Positions 35,925-45,233 are shown, counted from the first letter of the stretch. The stretch: DNA of 64,000 nucleotides from Pseudomonadales bacterium (GCA_012103535.1 WLWQ01000003.1:930001-994000), one strand, 5' to 3'. The notes: generated by a model from the letters alone, not told the origin. Numbers and translations are program-made.

Positions 35925-35938
35925 ATGTTTCAAAGATC

Positions 35939-36316
35939 ATGAAGCGACGTGATTTCTTATTGTTGCGAGTAGAAGGCAGTGAGCGTGTCGCCGAATTGTC
36001 TTGTGAAAAACTGTTTATGTACTATCAAGATTTGCAGGCAGGTTTTCAGCAAGGCAACGAAGAGGCAGGTACACCGGACGATGCCGATTGGTGGGCAGGG
36101 GAACCCTCTTTGCACATCAGCAGCATCGATCCAGAAACCTTCTTCGCAAACGTGTTGGATGACTTGAAAGAAGTAAACACTCTGCAAGTGCAAGACATGG
36201 AGTGGCTAGCTCAAGGCGAGTTTCGGGTACGGGTCGAAACTCTGCTCGTCGCTTTCAAAGCGCGGGGCGGTGCAGTGAATTACAAGAATTTGAACGAGTT
36301 AGCTTCCACTGAATAA
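35939..36316 (+). CDS. Small hypothetical protein of the molybdenum hydroxylase operon
   Basis: 125 aa, acidic, with no signal peptide; family not recognised. Trp-rich DDADWWAGEPSLHI lies mid-protein, and the C-terminal half is predicted helical. It begins 14 bases after the FAD subunit and is probably co-transcribed, so it may help assemble or export the enzyme. The opening MKRRDFLLLRVEG looks a little like a Tat start, but no hydrophobic signal follows. Confidence 0.65.
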   Translation: MKRRDFLLLRVEGSERVAELSCEKLFMYYQDLQAGFQQGNEEAGTPDDADWWAGEPSLHISSIDPETFFANVLDDLKEVNTLQVQDMEWLAQGEFRVRVETLLVAFKARGGAVNYKNLNELASTE

Positions 36317-36373
36317 ACAACAAAATCAAATAGAAGAACAAGACGAAGAAAAGTCAGCGAGGCAGTTTTAATC

Positions 36374-36775
36374 ATGAGCGGTTTAACAACTAACAAATTA
36401 CAAGAATCCTTTCTTCTAGTGTTTTCCTCGCTGTTGCTACTGGTTGCCTGTGGTGGCGAATCTGCATCAAGCCAATCCAGTTCCGCACCTGCTCCCGTGG
36501 CGAGTAATGTTTCCGCTGCCGACGTCGCCGTTGATGCAAATATTAAAGCTCAAGTTGAATCAGCATTAGCCAATGCTTCTGACCTGCCACAAGCCTTTAC
36601 CGTCGAGGTTAGCGAAGGCGTTGTATTAATCTCCGGTTCGATGGTCTGTGAAGACTGTGGAGGGATGCGCACGCCAGGGAATGTCGGCACGGTACAGCAG
36701 AGTCTCGGCGGTGTGGTTCGGGCAGTACCTGGCGTAATGCGAGTAGACTTCGATCTTTCCTACGGTTCCGATTAG
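36374..36775 (+). CDS. BON-domain-like lipoprotein
   Basis: 133 aa. The signal has LLLLVAC (lipidated Cys near residue 26), followed by a Ser/Ala/Pro linker. DANIKAQVESALANASDLPQ and the later VEVSEGVVLISG and VPGVMRVDFDL follow the BON (OsmY/nodulation) phospholipid-binding pattern. An inserted CEDCGG pair is unusual and could bind metal or form a disulfide. It follows the molybdenum enzyme genes by 57 bases; a role in envelope stability is inferred. Confidence 0.7.
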   Translation: MSGLTTNKLQESFLLVFSSLLLLVACGGESASSQSSSAPAPVASNVSAADVAVDANIKAQVESALANASDLPQAFTVEVSEGVVLISGSMVCEDCGGMRTPGNVGTVQQSLGGVVRAVPGVMRVDFDLSYGSD

Positions 36776-36805
36776 TAATTATCTGATTTCATAAGTGGCT
36801 GACGC

Positions 36806-37483
36806 ATGAAGTTTTCAGAGATTCGAGCGCGCGCGGAAAAGCGCAAGGGAGTCGCCGGGCTAAAAAAATTATTGCCAAAAGTAGCTTCCAATAAACAATT
36901 AATCGCTCTCGGTGATGATCGCTATCTGGCAATGATGACCAAGGTAATTAACCAGGCTGGATTCAACTGGAAAGTCATCGAAAATAAATGGCCGGAATTT
37001 GAAGAAGCCTTTTTTAAATTTGATCCCAAAAAGCTTGGCTTATTATCACCAGAACAATGGGAAGCCTATTGTTCCGATCGAAGAGTGGTGCGCAACTGGC
37101 AAAAAATAAAAGCGCTAAAAGAAAATGTGTTCTTCGTTGAAGAGGTGGCACGGCAGCACGGAAGCTTCGGTAAGTTTTTGGCGAATTGGCCGGCCACAGA
37201 CCAAATAGGGTTGATGGCCCATCTTAAGAAGCATGGAAATCGCCTCGGTGGTAACTCTGTAATGTATTTTCTCAGATTTATCGGTAAAGACAGTTTCGTT
37301 TTATCTAAAGACGTCGTGGTTACTCTCAAAAGCACTGGGCTAGACATCGCCGAGCGTCCCAGTTCGAAAAGAGATTTGAAGAAAGTGCAGGATCAGTTCA
37401 ATGCCTGGTATGAAGAATCGAAATTGCCATTCAGTCACTTAAGTAGAATTGCGGCATGTTCGGTAGGGGAGAACTTTTTGTGA
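36806..37483 (+). CDS. tag: DNA-3-methyladenine glycosylase I-like protein
   Basis: 225 aa. The helical fold and segments MMTKVINQAGFNWKVIENKWPEFEEAFFKFDPKKL, NWQKIKALKENVFFVEEVARQHGSFGKFL and GGNSVMYFLRFIGKDSFVLSKDVV match the Tag superfamily, which removes 3-methyladenine from DNA. The zinc-binding Cys/His set of E. coli Tag is not obvious, so this is a divergent family member. It is likely cytosolic and functional in base-excision repair, or acts on another lesion. Confidence 0.8.
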   Translation: MKFSEIRARAEKRKGVAGLKKLLPKVASNKQLIALGDDRYLAMMTKVINQAGFNWKVIENKWPEFEEAFFKFDPKKLGLLSPEQWEAYCSDRRVVRNWQKIKALKENVFFVEEVARQHGSFGKFLANWPATDQIGLMAHLKKHGNRLGGNSVMYFLRFIGKDSFVLSKDVVVTLKSTGLDIAERPSSKRDLKKVQDQFNAWYEESKLPFSHLSRIAACSVGENFL

Positions 37484-37505
37484 TTCTGGAAAGCCCCTAT
37501 AAATA

Positions 37506-38039
37506 ATGTATACCGCCGCACTAGCCCAGCTCGACAAGACTGAATCTCTTCCTAAACAAATAGTGTTCCTGACGCTAGTGTCACTGCTCGCGACTTCCAT
37601 CATCTATGGCACTACCTATCTACTAGATCCTCAAACTATAGCCGATGCCAGTAACGCTGAAAGTTTGGAAGCAGTTCCCTGGGTTGTAGGAATTTTTATC
37701 GGCCCACCGATCGAGACTTTTTTGTTTCAAACACTATTCTTACTGGCGGTAAAAAGATTAACCGAACTAAGTGGTCAGGCAGATAACTGGTTTCCTGCGT
37801 TCGTAGCAACCTCAATAGTCTTCGCAACCGCCCATGGAGTCACTGAGAGCTCATTTTATCTAGGATTCATTAATACGATCACAAGATTGCCTCTATCAAT
37901 TGCATTAGCATTATTAGCAATATCCCAAAGAACAAGAAACTATGGCCATCCTTTTCTGGCAGTAACTTTTGCTCACGGATTTTATAATTTGCTAGTTTTC
38001 GTGGCGGCAGTTGGAATTAATGTCATTTTACTTACATAA
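37506..38039 (+). CDS. CPBP (Abi) family intramembrane protein, degenerate motif
   Basis: 177 aa with four or more hydrophobic helices. The order of motifs fits the CPBP family of putative intramembrane proteases: GPPIETFLFQ (normally EExxxR), VFATAHGVTE (FxxxH) and FAHGFYNLLVF (HxxxN). The first motif lacks the second Glu and the Arg, so catalysis is doubtful. It starts 22 bases after the Tag-like gene. Confidence 0.65.
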   Translation: MYTAALAQLDKTESLPKQIVFLTLVSLLATSIIYGTTYLLDPQTIADASNAESLEAVPWVVGIFIGPPIETFLFQTLFLLAVKRLTELSGQADNWFPAFVATSIVFATAHGVTESSFYLGFINTITRLPLSIALALLAISQRTRNYGHPFLAVTFAHGFYNLLVFVAAVGINVILLT

Positions 38040-38114
38040 AAAGGTAGCCCACAGTTATTGCTAATTGGACGAGCGCGATTTACTGGGCGTACTAAATGCA
38101 ATAGAGAGACGTTT

Positions 38115-38933
38115 TTACTTATTGAAAGCTTCCAATAGAATACGATGACGTCGCCGGCTAACCGGAACGCGAATTCCCGAAAGAAGTGTAAGCCGATTTG
38201 ATCCAATCTCCCTCACTTTTGACAAATTTACAATTGCCGAACGATGTGTCTGTTTAAACTGATCTTTGCAAAGCCGCTTTGACATTTCCTTCAAGGTTCC
38301 TCTCACTCTGATTTGACGATCATCAGCATGAATGATTATGTAATTGTCGTCGGCAAGTAACCATTCAATTTGATCGGGATTGAGTCTGACATGGCCAGAC
38401 TCAGTGATTAATGCTAGCTGATCATTGATCTTATTGGTAAAGGCTTTGCCAGTTGATAAATTCAATTGAAAGCGCCGGCGCCAGATAAATAGAATTGCCA
38501 AATAAGCTAATAGCTCGAAATGAAACCATTTCATGGTTTGTTCACCGAGCACGAACCAAACAGTTACATTGACCACTCTTTCAGGCCAGAAAACCCAATA
38601 AGCACTGGTTAATATTGCGATGTGAAAAAAGGCAATAAGCATCGCTGCAATGCCATGGAAAACTAGGAAATAGCGATGGGTAACTGAAAAGGAGAGTGTG
38701 TTGATTGCCAGAACCCCACTCAACAGACCTAGTAGGAACCAGGGAAAATAGAGATAGAGTCCAAACAACATCATTAAGATAAATGGTGTGTTTTCACCGT
38801 TGAAATAGAATGCCTTGGCGATTTCCATGACTACGAAACCCAAGCACACCGCTGCAAGTCCTAGCAGGACCACATGCTGTTCTCGAAACAATGTGACTAA
38901 TGAGTCGGTGAATTTCATTCGCTGCAAAATCAT
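38115..38933 (-). CDS. LytTR-family transcription factor with membrane N-terminus
   Basis: 272 aa. Four to five hydrophobic helices fill residues 20-155. The C-terminal LytTR DNA-binding domain has VRLNPDQIEWLLADDNYIIIH, LKEMSKRLCKDQFKQTHRSAIVNLSKV and a basic end. With no receiver domain, it is a one-component membrane-bound regulator. Its target is unknown; the divergent YHS lipoprotein gene is the nearest candidate. An ATG at 38918 is an alternative start. Confidence 0.85.
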   Translation of the reverse strand: MILQRMKFTDSLVTLFREQHVVLLGLAAVCLGFVVMEIAKAFYFNGENTPFILMMLFGLYLYFPWFLLGLLSGVLAINTLSFSVTHRYFLVFHGIAAMLIAFFHIAILTSAYWVFWPERVVNVTVWFVLGEQTMKWFHFELLAYLAILFIWRRRFQLNLSTGKAFTNKINDQLALITESGHVRLNPDQIEWLLADDNYIIIHADDRQIRVRGTLKEMSKRLCKDQFKQTHRSAIVNLSKVREIGSNRLTLLSGIRVPVSRRRHRILLEAFNK

Positions 38934-39101
38934 TAAAAAATATTACGAAGTGCGGGGTAAATGGTAAACGGAAATGCGTCGATATGAATGAGTTTTGCAA
39001 ACCACTTACCCCAGGCTGTCAGCCATTTACCAATCTAGACACATCTTCAAAGTCCTTTGCGTTATATCTATTGTTTTATTGTAGCTGTGTAGGAGTGTTT
39101 C

Positions 39102-39686
39102 ATGCGTTTAATAACATTGTTTTTTCTTATATCGGTAAATGCTTGCAGCATTGCTGGCGCCCCGCCTTCTGACCCTGTCCGGGTGAATGATTCAGGCGTG
39201 GCAATCGATGGTTTTTCACCGGTTTCTTATTTCACCGAAGGTAAACCCGAATTGGGCGATCCTGCCTATGCGACATTACACAACGGAGTATCCTACTGGT
39301 TCACGAGTACCCAACAACAATCCTTGTTCGATGCCGATCCGGAGCGCTATATACCGGCCCATGGTGGATGGTGCACGTTAATGATGGGAGGTTCTGGCCG
39401 CCGCACTCCTGGTCATCCTGAATCCTATGCCATCGTGAATGAGCGGCTGATGTTATTCTGGTCAGGCGATACAGAAGATACCAAAGGCATGGGAATAAGA
39501 AATTGGAAGAGTCAAACCAATGAAACTATCGAGGGAGAAACGGAAGTAGTTGAGAACGCTGATAATAATTGGGCCGAATTTCTCTCCGGAGAACGTCGCG
39601 CGCAAATCTGGCTTTATAAGCGTAGTGACAACGCTGGCATCAACGAAAGCCAAAGGGAAGATGCCCGTGAGAACTACATTGATTGA
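39102..39686 (+). CDS. YHS-domain lipoprotein
   Basis: 194 aa. A signal with VNAC (Cys near residue 15) predicts a lipoprotein. DGFSPVSYFTEGKPELGDPAYATLHNGVSYWFTS, FDADPERYIPAHGGWC is the YHS domain, often tied to metal handling. The usual last part is followed by a unique acidic tail (about residues 130-194). The divergent LytTR regulator may control it. Confidence 0.82.
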   Translation: MRLITLFFLISVNACSIAGAPPSDPVRVNDSGVAIDGFSPVSYFTEGKPELGDPAYATLHNGVSYWFTSTQQQSLFDADPERYIPAHGGWCTLMMGGSGRRTPGHPESYAIVNERLMLFWSGDTEDTKGMGIRNWKSQTNETIEGETEVVENADNNWAEFLSGERRAQIWLYKRSDNAGINESQREDARENYID

Positions 39687-39719
39687 TCTGCAGCAGTAAC
39701 AAGCAGGGCGTAAACTAAA

Positions 39720-39758
39720 AAAGGGAACATAGTGCTTGCGAACATCTATATCCCCTTT
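39720..39758. terminator. Imperfect hairpin between convergent genes
   Basis: AAAGGGAACATAG and CTATATCCCCTTT pair with a few mismatches, flanked by A- and T-rich sequence. It lies between the convergent YHS lipoprotein and serine hydrolase genes, so a bidirectional terminator is plausible but weak. Confidence 0.3.
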
Positions 39759-39774
39759 GTTCTAACTAAGCTGA

Positions 39775-41040
39775 CTAATCAATAATCGCTTGTTGAATAG
39801 CATTTTCGAAAGAATATTGGGTGCGACCGTGGGGTTGTTGCAATAACAACACACCGGTAATTTCTTCTTCTGGGTCAGACCAGGTACGGGTGCCAAAAGC
39901 GCCCATCCAGCCGAATGCACCCGCTCCGCGTCTCGCTCCTGCTGCAACAGGATCTTCAGTTATATAGACAGTATACCCAAAGCCCAATCCTCCCTGGACT
40001 CTTCCTATACCATTATAGAGTCCGCCAGCTTGACCACTGCTCATCATTTCGACACTGAGTGGACTTAATAGTCGATTTCCGAAAAGTTCTCCGCCGTTAA
40101 TTAACATCTGTTCGAATTTTACATAGTCCTCGGCAGTACTATTGAGTCCAGCAGAGGCAGAGAAGTAGTTTGTGGGATTATCAAAGAAAGGAGACATATC
40201 GCGATCTTTAATGACAACACGCCGATCGCTGTATTCAGCCGGCACATTAAACCAGGTGTTATTCATATCCAAGGGATCAAAGATGCGCTCTTTAATGAAC
40301 TGATCGAAAGGCTGTTCCGACACGATTTCGATGATGCGAGCAACTACATCTAGACCCACCAGGCCACTGTATGACCAACGTTCACCCGGTTGAAAGTCCA
40401 ATGCGCCCGAAGCATAGCGCCCCATTTCTGTAGCTAAGGTTCTATCTGCAGGGAGTGGAAATGGAGCGCGGGGAGCCAGCAGTGTCCCCAGTCCACCGGT
40501 ACCGAGTCCGGAGGTATGAGTCAGTAAGTCGTGGATGGTAATTTCCCGTTTAGCTGGAACTAATCGATGCTCAGGTGGGTTTTCGCGATCAAACTGACGT
40601 GGGCTGATGTTTTCGTCCACCGGATCTCTGAGCACTGCCACTTGCATGTCGGCAAACTCTGGCAGGTACATTGATACTGGATCTTGTGGTCGAATCAAGC
40701 CTTCTTCAATCATGATCATGGCAGCAACACCTAACACCGGCTTACTGGAACTCATCATGATGAAGATCGAGTCTTCCTGCATCGGGCGGTTGTTCTCGAT
40801 ATCCATTAATCCATGGGCCTCGAAATGCACCAACTTGCCGCGGCGCGCAACAGCGGTCACCGCACCCTGGATGTCACCAGCATCGATGTGTCGCTGCATG
40901 GCTTCATTGATTCGATCCAGCCGGTCGGCGGACATACCTACCTCTTCCGGGCTATCCGCCCAGGGAATATCAGCGGCATTTCCTATTTGGATTAGCGCTG
41001 TGCTTAGCAAAGCGACCGTTAATTGAATTATTTTTCTCAT
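39775..41040 (-). CDS. Exported serine hydrolase, class C beta-lactamase family
   Basis: 421 aa with a signal peptide ending near GNAAD. SSSK in MMSSSKPVLGVAAM (about residues 94-97) is the SxxK nucleophile motif, and WSYSGLVGLDVVARII supplies the Tyr of YxN/YSG. The late GGLGFGYTVYI and GAFGWMGAFGT segments fit esterase/D-aminopeptidase-like members rather than true beta-lactamases. It acts in the periplasm; the substrate is unknown. Confidence 0.88.
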   Translation of the reverse strand: MRKIIQLTVALLSTALIQIGNAADIPWADSPEEVGMSADRLDRINEAMQRHIDAGDIQGAVTAVARRGKLVHFEAHGLMDIENNRPMQEDSIFIMMSSSKPVLGVAAMIMIEEGLIRPQDPVSMYLPEFADMQVAVLRDPVDENISPRQFDRENPPEHRLVPAKREITIHDLLTHTSGLGTGGLGTLLAPRAPFPLPADRTLATEMGRYASGALDFQPGERWSYSGLVGLDVVARIIEIVSEQPFDQFIKERIFDPLDMNNTWFNVPAEYSDRRVVIKDRDMSPFFDNPTNYFSASAGLNSTAEDYVKFEQMLINGGELFGNRLLSPLSVEMMSSGQAGGLYNGIGRVQGGLGFGYTVYITEDPVAAGARRGAGAFGWMGAFGTRTWSDPEEEITGVLLLQQPHGRTQYSFENAIQQAIID

Positions 41041-41240
41041 GAAGGGCTCCTGGGCTGTCCGGTCACATCCGGTACTGCGTTTTTGTATTTCTTTGAATGG
41101 GAGGCTATCAGAGCAAGATAGTAGATGTCTTCTCTTTCGGCCTTAATTTGAGTGCTTTATAAAGCACTAAGTCTTACTATTGCAGAATTCAACGGCAGCA
41201 CGCTAACATCATCCGCTTAATAAGAAGAACAAACACCTCC

Positions 41241-41594
41241 ATGAAATTATCAACAATTATCATCCTTTTCGTTACGCTCGCCGCCTGTAGCAATTCAATG
41301 CAGCAGCAGGAAATTGCAGCCAATCTGTCATTCTTTGCCAACGATCAAGCTAACGCAGACGTAATGGGGAAATGGTCACGAAGCTGTGCGCTCTGTCATG
41401 TTAGCGGAGTAGCAGATGCTCCACTCGTTGGCGATACAGCGGAATGGCGAAGAAGGTTTGCGCAAGGTGAAGACAAAATAATTGAAAATGTTCTACAGGG
41501 AATCAATTCGATGCCACCTCTTGGCTATTGCATGGCCTGTGAGATTAGTGACTTCAGAGCAATAATTGGTTTTATGGCAGGAACTAATCAATGA
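41241..41594 (+). CDS. Small c-type cytochrome lipoprotein
   Basis: 117 aa. LAAC (Cys near residue 16) is a lipobox, so it is membrane anchored. WSRSCALCHVSG is the haem c site, MPPLG supplies the axial Met, and CMACEISDF gives the extra Cys pair of cytochrome c5-type proteins. Its stop overlaps the next start as ATGA, so it is probably the electron acceptor of the flavoprotein dehydrogenase encoded next. Confidence 0.85.
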   Translation: MKLSTIIILFVTLAACSNSMQQQEIAANLSFFANDQANADVMGKWSRSCALCHVSGVADAPLVGDTAEWRRRFAQGEDKIIENVLQGINSMPPLGYCMACEISDFRAIIGFMAGTNQ

Positions 41595-42964
41595 ACAAGC
41601 AACTAATACAAAAACTAAATCGGCGCTCTTTTCTTGCTTCCAGTTTGCGGGCAGCGCTATTTGGCGCCTTTGCCATCAATAGTTCGGCATTTGCACAATC
41701 CACACCTTGGCGAAATTGGTCAGGAGGGCTCAACTTTCAGCCGCAAGGTCGTTTTGATATTACTGAAGAAGAGCAATTGATTGAATTATTAAAAAGTACA
41801 ACTGGCGCTATTCGACCGGTCGGCTCAGGTCACTCATTCAGTCCGCTCATACCTACCGATGGCCACCTGGTCGTTATCGATCAGCTAAATGGTATTTTGG
41901 ATTATGACAATGACTCAATGCAGGCTACTTTTGGTGCCGGCTCCAGATTAGGCGACCTCGGTGCTCCTCTGTATGAAATAGGGCAGGGGATGATGAACCT
42001 GCCCGACATCGACCGACAAACAGTTGCCGGTGCAACGGCCACAGGCACTCACGGTACCGGCGTCGAATTTAATAGCCTCTCCGGCTACATAACCGGGCTG
42101 CGACTCGTAACTCCTAATGGTGAAATCAGAGATATCGATGCCAGCGATGGCGATTTATTTGATGCAGCACGAGTGAACGTAGGTGCTCTCGGCGTTGTCA
42201 CCCAGGTTCGAATGCAGAACCGTAGTGCCTACAAATTAAAAAAGCGTGAATGGACTGCTCCAACCGAAGATATCCTTTCCAGATTTGATGAATTAGCCGC
42301 GAACCATAGGCATTTTGAAATTTTTCCTTTGGTGTATTCAGACTATTCCCTGGTGCTGCAGATTGATGAATCGGACGAACCCATCGGCCAAACAATAATT
42401 CCGGCAGAAGAAACAACTCTCGCCGACTTAAGACCGCTGGGCGTGGATGCAACTCCTGCCGAAAAATTAGCGATGAACAACGCCCTGGCAGAAAGAGCTG
42501 AAGTAAGCGAAGCCGTAGACTTGTCTTACAAGTTGTTATCCAACATACGGGTAAATCCATTCAATGAGATGGAGTATTCGGTGCCGGCAGAAGTTGGTGC
42601 TGACTGTGTACGCGAAGTGCTAAAAACTATTTACGATGAAGCTATCGAGGTAGATTTCCCGTTGGAGTATCGTTATGTAAAACCGGAATCACCCTGGTTG
42701 AGCATGGCCTATGGTGATGAACCTCACGCAACTATTTCGATACATCGTAATGCGAGCCAAGATTATCGACCTTACTTCGACAGAATCGAACCCATTTTCT
42801 GGAAGTATGGTGGCAGACCACATTGGGGCAAGATCCATAGTCTGGGTTTTAGTGAACTCGAACGACTCTATCCTCGCTATCGAGATTTTGTCGAAGTTCG
42901 AGAATCGCTGGATCCGAGCGGTCGCATGTTAAACGACCATTTGAAGAAATTGTTTATTGCTTGA
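41591..42964 (+). CDS. Exported FAD-linked aldonolactone oxidase-family protein
   Basis: 457 aa. A Tat-like NRRSFLASSLRAALFGAF signal leads to the FAD-binding PCMH domain (IRPVGSGHSFSPLIPTDGHLVVID, GATATGTHGTG) and the C-terminal D-arabinono-lactone oxidase domain (RPHWGKIHSL, LDPSGRMLNDHLKKLF). The His in GSGHS often holds FAD covalently. It likely oxidises a sugar lactone or polyol in the periplasm and passes electrons to the cytochrome encoded just before it. Confidence 0.9.
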   Translation: MNKQLIQKLNRRSFLASSLRAALFGAFAINSSAFAQSTPWRNWSGGLNFQPQGRFDITEEEQLIELLKSTTGAIRPVGSGHSFSPLIPTDGHLVVIDQLNGILDYDNDSMQATFGAGSRLGDLGAPLYEIGQGMMNLPDIDRQTVAGATATGTHGTGVEFNSLSGYITGLRLVTPNGEIRDIDASDGDLFDAARVNVGALGVVTQVRMQNRSAYKLKKREWTAPTEDILSRFDELAANHRHFEIFPLVYSDYSLVLQIDESDEPIGQTIIPAEETTLADLRPLGVDATPAEKLAMNNALAERAEVSEAVDLSYKLLSNIRVNPFNEMEYSVPAEVGADCVREVLKTIYDEAIEVDFPLEYRYVKPESPWLSMAYGDEPHATISIHRNASQDYRPYFDRIEPIFWKYGGRPHWGKIHSLGFSELERLYPRYRDFVEVRESLDPSGRMLNDHLKKLFIA

Positions 42965-42970
42965 AGAGTC

Positions 42971-43000
42971 AGCACTAGCTACCGATTGATAGCTAGTGCT
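42971..43000. terminator. Bidirectional hairpin between convergent genes
   Basis: A perfect 11-bp inverted repeat (AGCACTAGCTA and TAGCTAGTGCT) with an 8-nt loop, seven bases after the oxidase stop and before the convergent gene end at 43016. A short T-rich run follows on the right. Confidence 0.7.
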
Positions 43001-43015
43001 TATTTGAAAACTGCC

Positions 43016-44053
43016 TTAGTTACCACTTCCAGCTTCAGCAGCACGTCGCTCATCGGCGCGAGCACCTCGCAGAATATTGATCATGCCGTAGTTACCTTCA
43101 TGACAGGCGTATTCATAGAGTTGTCCGGCAACTTTTGTCATGGGCAAGGTGGCAGTAATCCGGTCGGTAAAGGTGGAAGGATCTTCCAGTGACCAGCCGT
43201 AATCTACAGTCGAATAATTCACCCGGGTAAAGCGCTCTGTTAGCACTTTATCCTTCGCAGTTCCAAAGCGACTAAAACTGGGTAGAAGCTCACTGAAATT
43301 TTTGGTTTCAACGATCAATGTGTCGCCATCGAAATATCCTCTGGAATCGCCAGTCCAGAGACGAATATTGTCATCCAGTGAACCATCGCTATCGAGCGGT
43401 ACAATGCGCGCGTCGTGCACCATCTCTGTCAAGATAACTACGTGGTCACGGTTTTGAATAATTTGAATATTGGCATTATAGCCACCGCCTGATAGAGGCG
43501 GGCCGGCATTGAAGCCGATCATGCAGCGTTCAGAAAGGCCGCGATCTTCCGGACCATCTTTGGCAATGCCACCAAAGATCGCTCTTACCGGGCGATCACC
43601 GGGTACGTCGGGACCAAGATTTGCCGTGTGTACCATCGAGCCTTCCACTCTTTCTGGTAGGCGTCCATTCAATGGGTAGGTAATTAGAGAAGTGCGCACG
43701 TTTTCACCAATCGCTGCACCTTCAAACCAGAAATTATTGTAACCACCAGATCTTTCTGCTACCGGTGGTGCTTCTGGATTTACGTTGAGCACGGCTTCTT
43801 GAGCATCAGCCTCTGCACGACTTTCGGTGCGGTCGATTCTCGCCTGAAGAATTTCATCCTGAGTCAGGTATTCACGGTCTCCATACTCCTCAGACCTTTG
43901 TAACGGCGTTTCGGAATTAAAATTCCATACCCCTTGTAAGTCTGGTTGTCCCCACTGGGTTTTCGGAACAACATAGCTATCAGAATTTTGCGCAATTCCT
44001 GAAGTTAAAGGAATAATTAGTAATGCAACAACAAGTATAAGTTTTGTTTTCAT
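43016..44053 (-). CDS. Secreted protein of unknown function, first of a paralogous pair
   Basis: 345 aa with a signal peptide (to about residue 21, GIAQN). PQTQWGQPDLQGVWNF-type opening, EVRTSLITYPLNGRLP-type middle, MVHDARIVPLDSDG, WTGDSRGYFDGDTLIVETKNF and a final YEYACHEGNY recur in the neighbour at 44078, so they are duplicates. This family is common in Acidobacteria and marine gammaproteobacteria but has no known role. The lone Cys-His-Glu near the end could bind metal. AAAGG precedes the ATG. Confidence 0.8.
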   Translation of the reverse strand: MKTKLILVVALLIIPLTSGIAQNSDSYVVPKTQWGQPDLQGVWNFNSETPLQRSEEYGDREYLTQDEILQARIDRTESRAEADAQEAVLNVNPEAPPVAERSGGYNNFWFEGAAIGENVRTSLITYPLNGRLPERVEGSMVHTANLGPDVPGDRPVRAIFGGIAKDGPEDRGLSERCMIGFNAGPPLSGGGYNANIQIIQNRDHVVILTEMVHDARIVPLDSDGSLDDNIRLWTGDSRGYFDGDTLIVETKNFSELLPSFSRFGTAKDKVLTERFTRVNYSTVDYGWSLEDPSTFTDRITATLPMTKVAGQLYEYACHEGNYGMINILRGARADERRAAEAGSGN

Positions 44054-44077
44054 GGTGCTTTACCTTTGTTTGAATCT

Positions 44078-45115
44078 CTATTGTTCGAGTAATCCTTCTT
44101 CTACCATTTCAAGACGACGAGCTCCCGCTAATGAGCCCGGCATAGAATAGTTGCCTTCATGACAGGCGTATTCATACCAGGGTTCAGGAGACGCATAGAA
44201 GCTTAACTCCGCAGTCCAGGTCTGTTGATAAACGTTGGGATCTTCAACGATGAACTGATAAAAAATTTCATTGTCCGCAAAGCGGCTGAAGCGTTCAGTG
44301 ATTTTTCCTTGCTTCGTTATTGGTATGGAGCTTTGACTCATTTGTTGCGGATTAATATTAGTTGTTTCAATAACTAGTTCATCATTTTCATACCAGCCTA
44401 CCGAATCACCAAACCATTGTTCCAGTGGAAGCGGACGACGGTTCGTTCGAGCCTCTTCTGGTGAATCAAAGACAGGAATGATGCGTGCATCATGCACCAT
44501 CTCAACCAGTATCATTACGTAGTCATCAGTTTGTACGAATTGATAGGTATTATTGTAGAGCGCTCCCATCATGCCGGGGCCAGCTTTATTGCCAAAACCA
44601 AGCAGACAGCGCTCGGCATTGGGGAAAGCTTCCGGTCCACTGTAATCGGCAATTCCGGTTGCATAGCGATTGCCAAAATTGGCCCGCTCAAAATCGTACT
44701 GCGGATCTTCCCGCCGCGGAATACGCCCGCTCGGTGGATCGACTATGTATGAGCTGCGGTATTCACCTTTTACCAGCGCCAGGTTTGAACCAGGGCTGAC
44801 CCAAAAATTATTGTAGGCCCTCACGCCGAAGTCATCGGCTCCTGCTTCCGGGGTATCGTTTACGCCGTCACCCTCATCCAGGCCACCCTCGATTCCAGCG
44901 ATGGGAGTTGCGGCGGCGATAATCTGAGCCTGTTCTGGCGACACCACCAAAGTGTCGACGCCTTCTGGCCGCTGCAGATCGGTAAGCGAGGCATTGGTCC
45001 AGATACCTTCCAAATTGGGTCTGTTGTCGTTCTGCGCCATGGCCGTGGAACAGGCTAGAGCACCGATAAACAGTAGGGTTTTAGTAGGCATTGGAGGTTT
45101 TTGCAGGATTGACAT
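44078..45115 (-). CDS. Secreted protein of unknown function, second of a paralogous pair
   Basis: 345 aa from the ATG at 45115, which follows AGGAG; a further upstream start at 45151 lacks one. The signal peptide ends near TAMAQND. It shares with the neighbour RPNLEGIW, NNFWVSPG, YRSSYIVDPPSGRIP, MVHDARIIPV, WFGDSVGWYENDELVIET and YEYACHEGNY. The 24-base gap and equal length suggest an old tandem duplication and one operon. Function is unknown. Confidence 0.8.
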   Translation of the reverse strand: MSILQKPPMPTKTLLFIGALACSTAMAQNDNRPNLEGIWTNASLTDLQRPEGVDTLVVSPEQAQIIAAATPIAGIEGGLDEGDGVNDTPEAGADDFGVRAYNNFWVSPGSNLALVKGEYRSSYIVDPPSGRIPRREDPQYDFERANFGNRYATGIADYSGPEAFPNAERCLLGFGNKAGPGMMGALYNNTYQFVQTDDYVMILVEMVHDARIIPVFDSPEEARTNRRPLPLEQWFGDSVGWYENDELVIETTNINPQQMSQSSIPITKQGKITERFSRFADNEIFYQFIVEDPNVYQQTWTAELSFYASPEPWYEYACHEGNYSMPGSLAGARRLEMVEEGLLEQ

Positions 45116-45233
45116 AGGGGCTCCTGTTTTATTGATAATTATTGCTGTCATTACAACATATTGGAAAGCCAGAGAATATCTTTAGATCTCCCCCAGCTGT
45201 ATTTTTAGCTTGTACTATTCGACAATCAATCCA

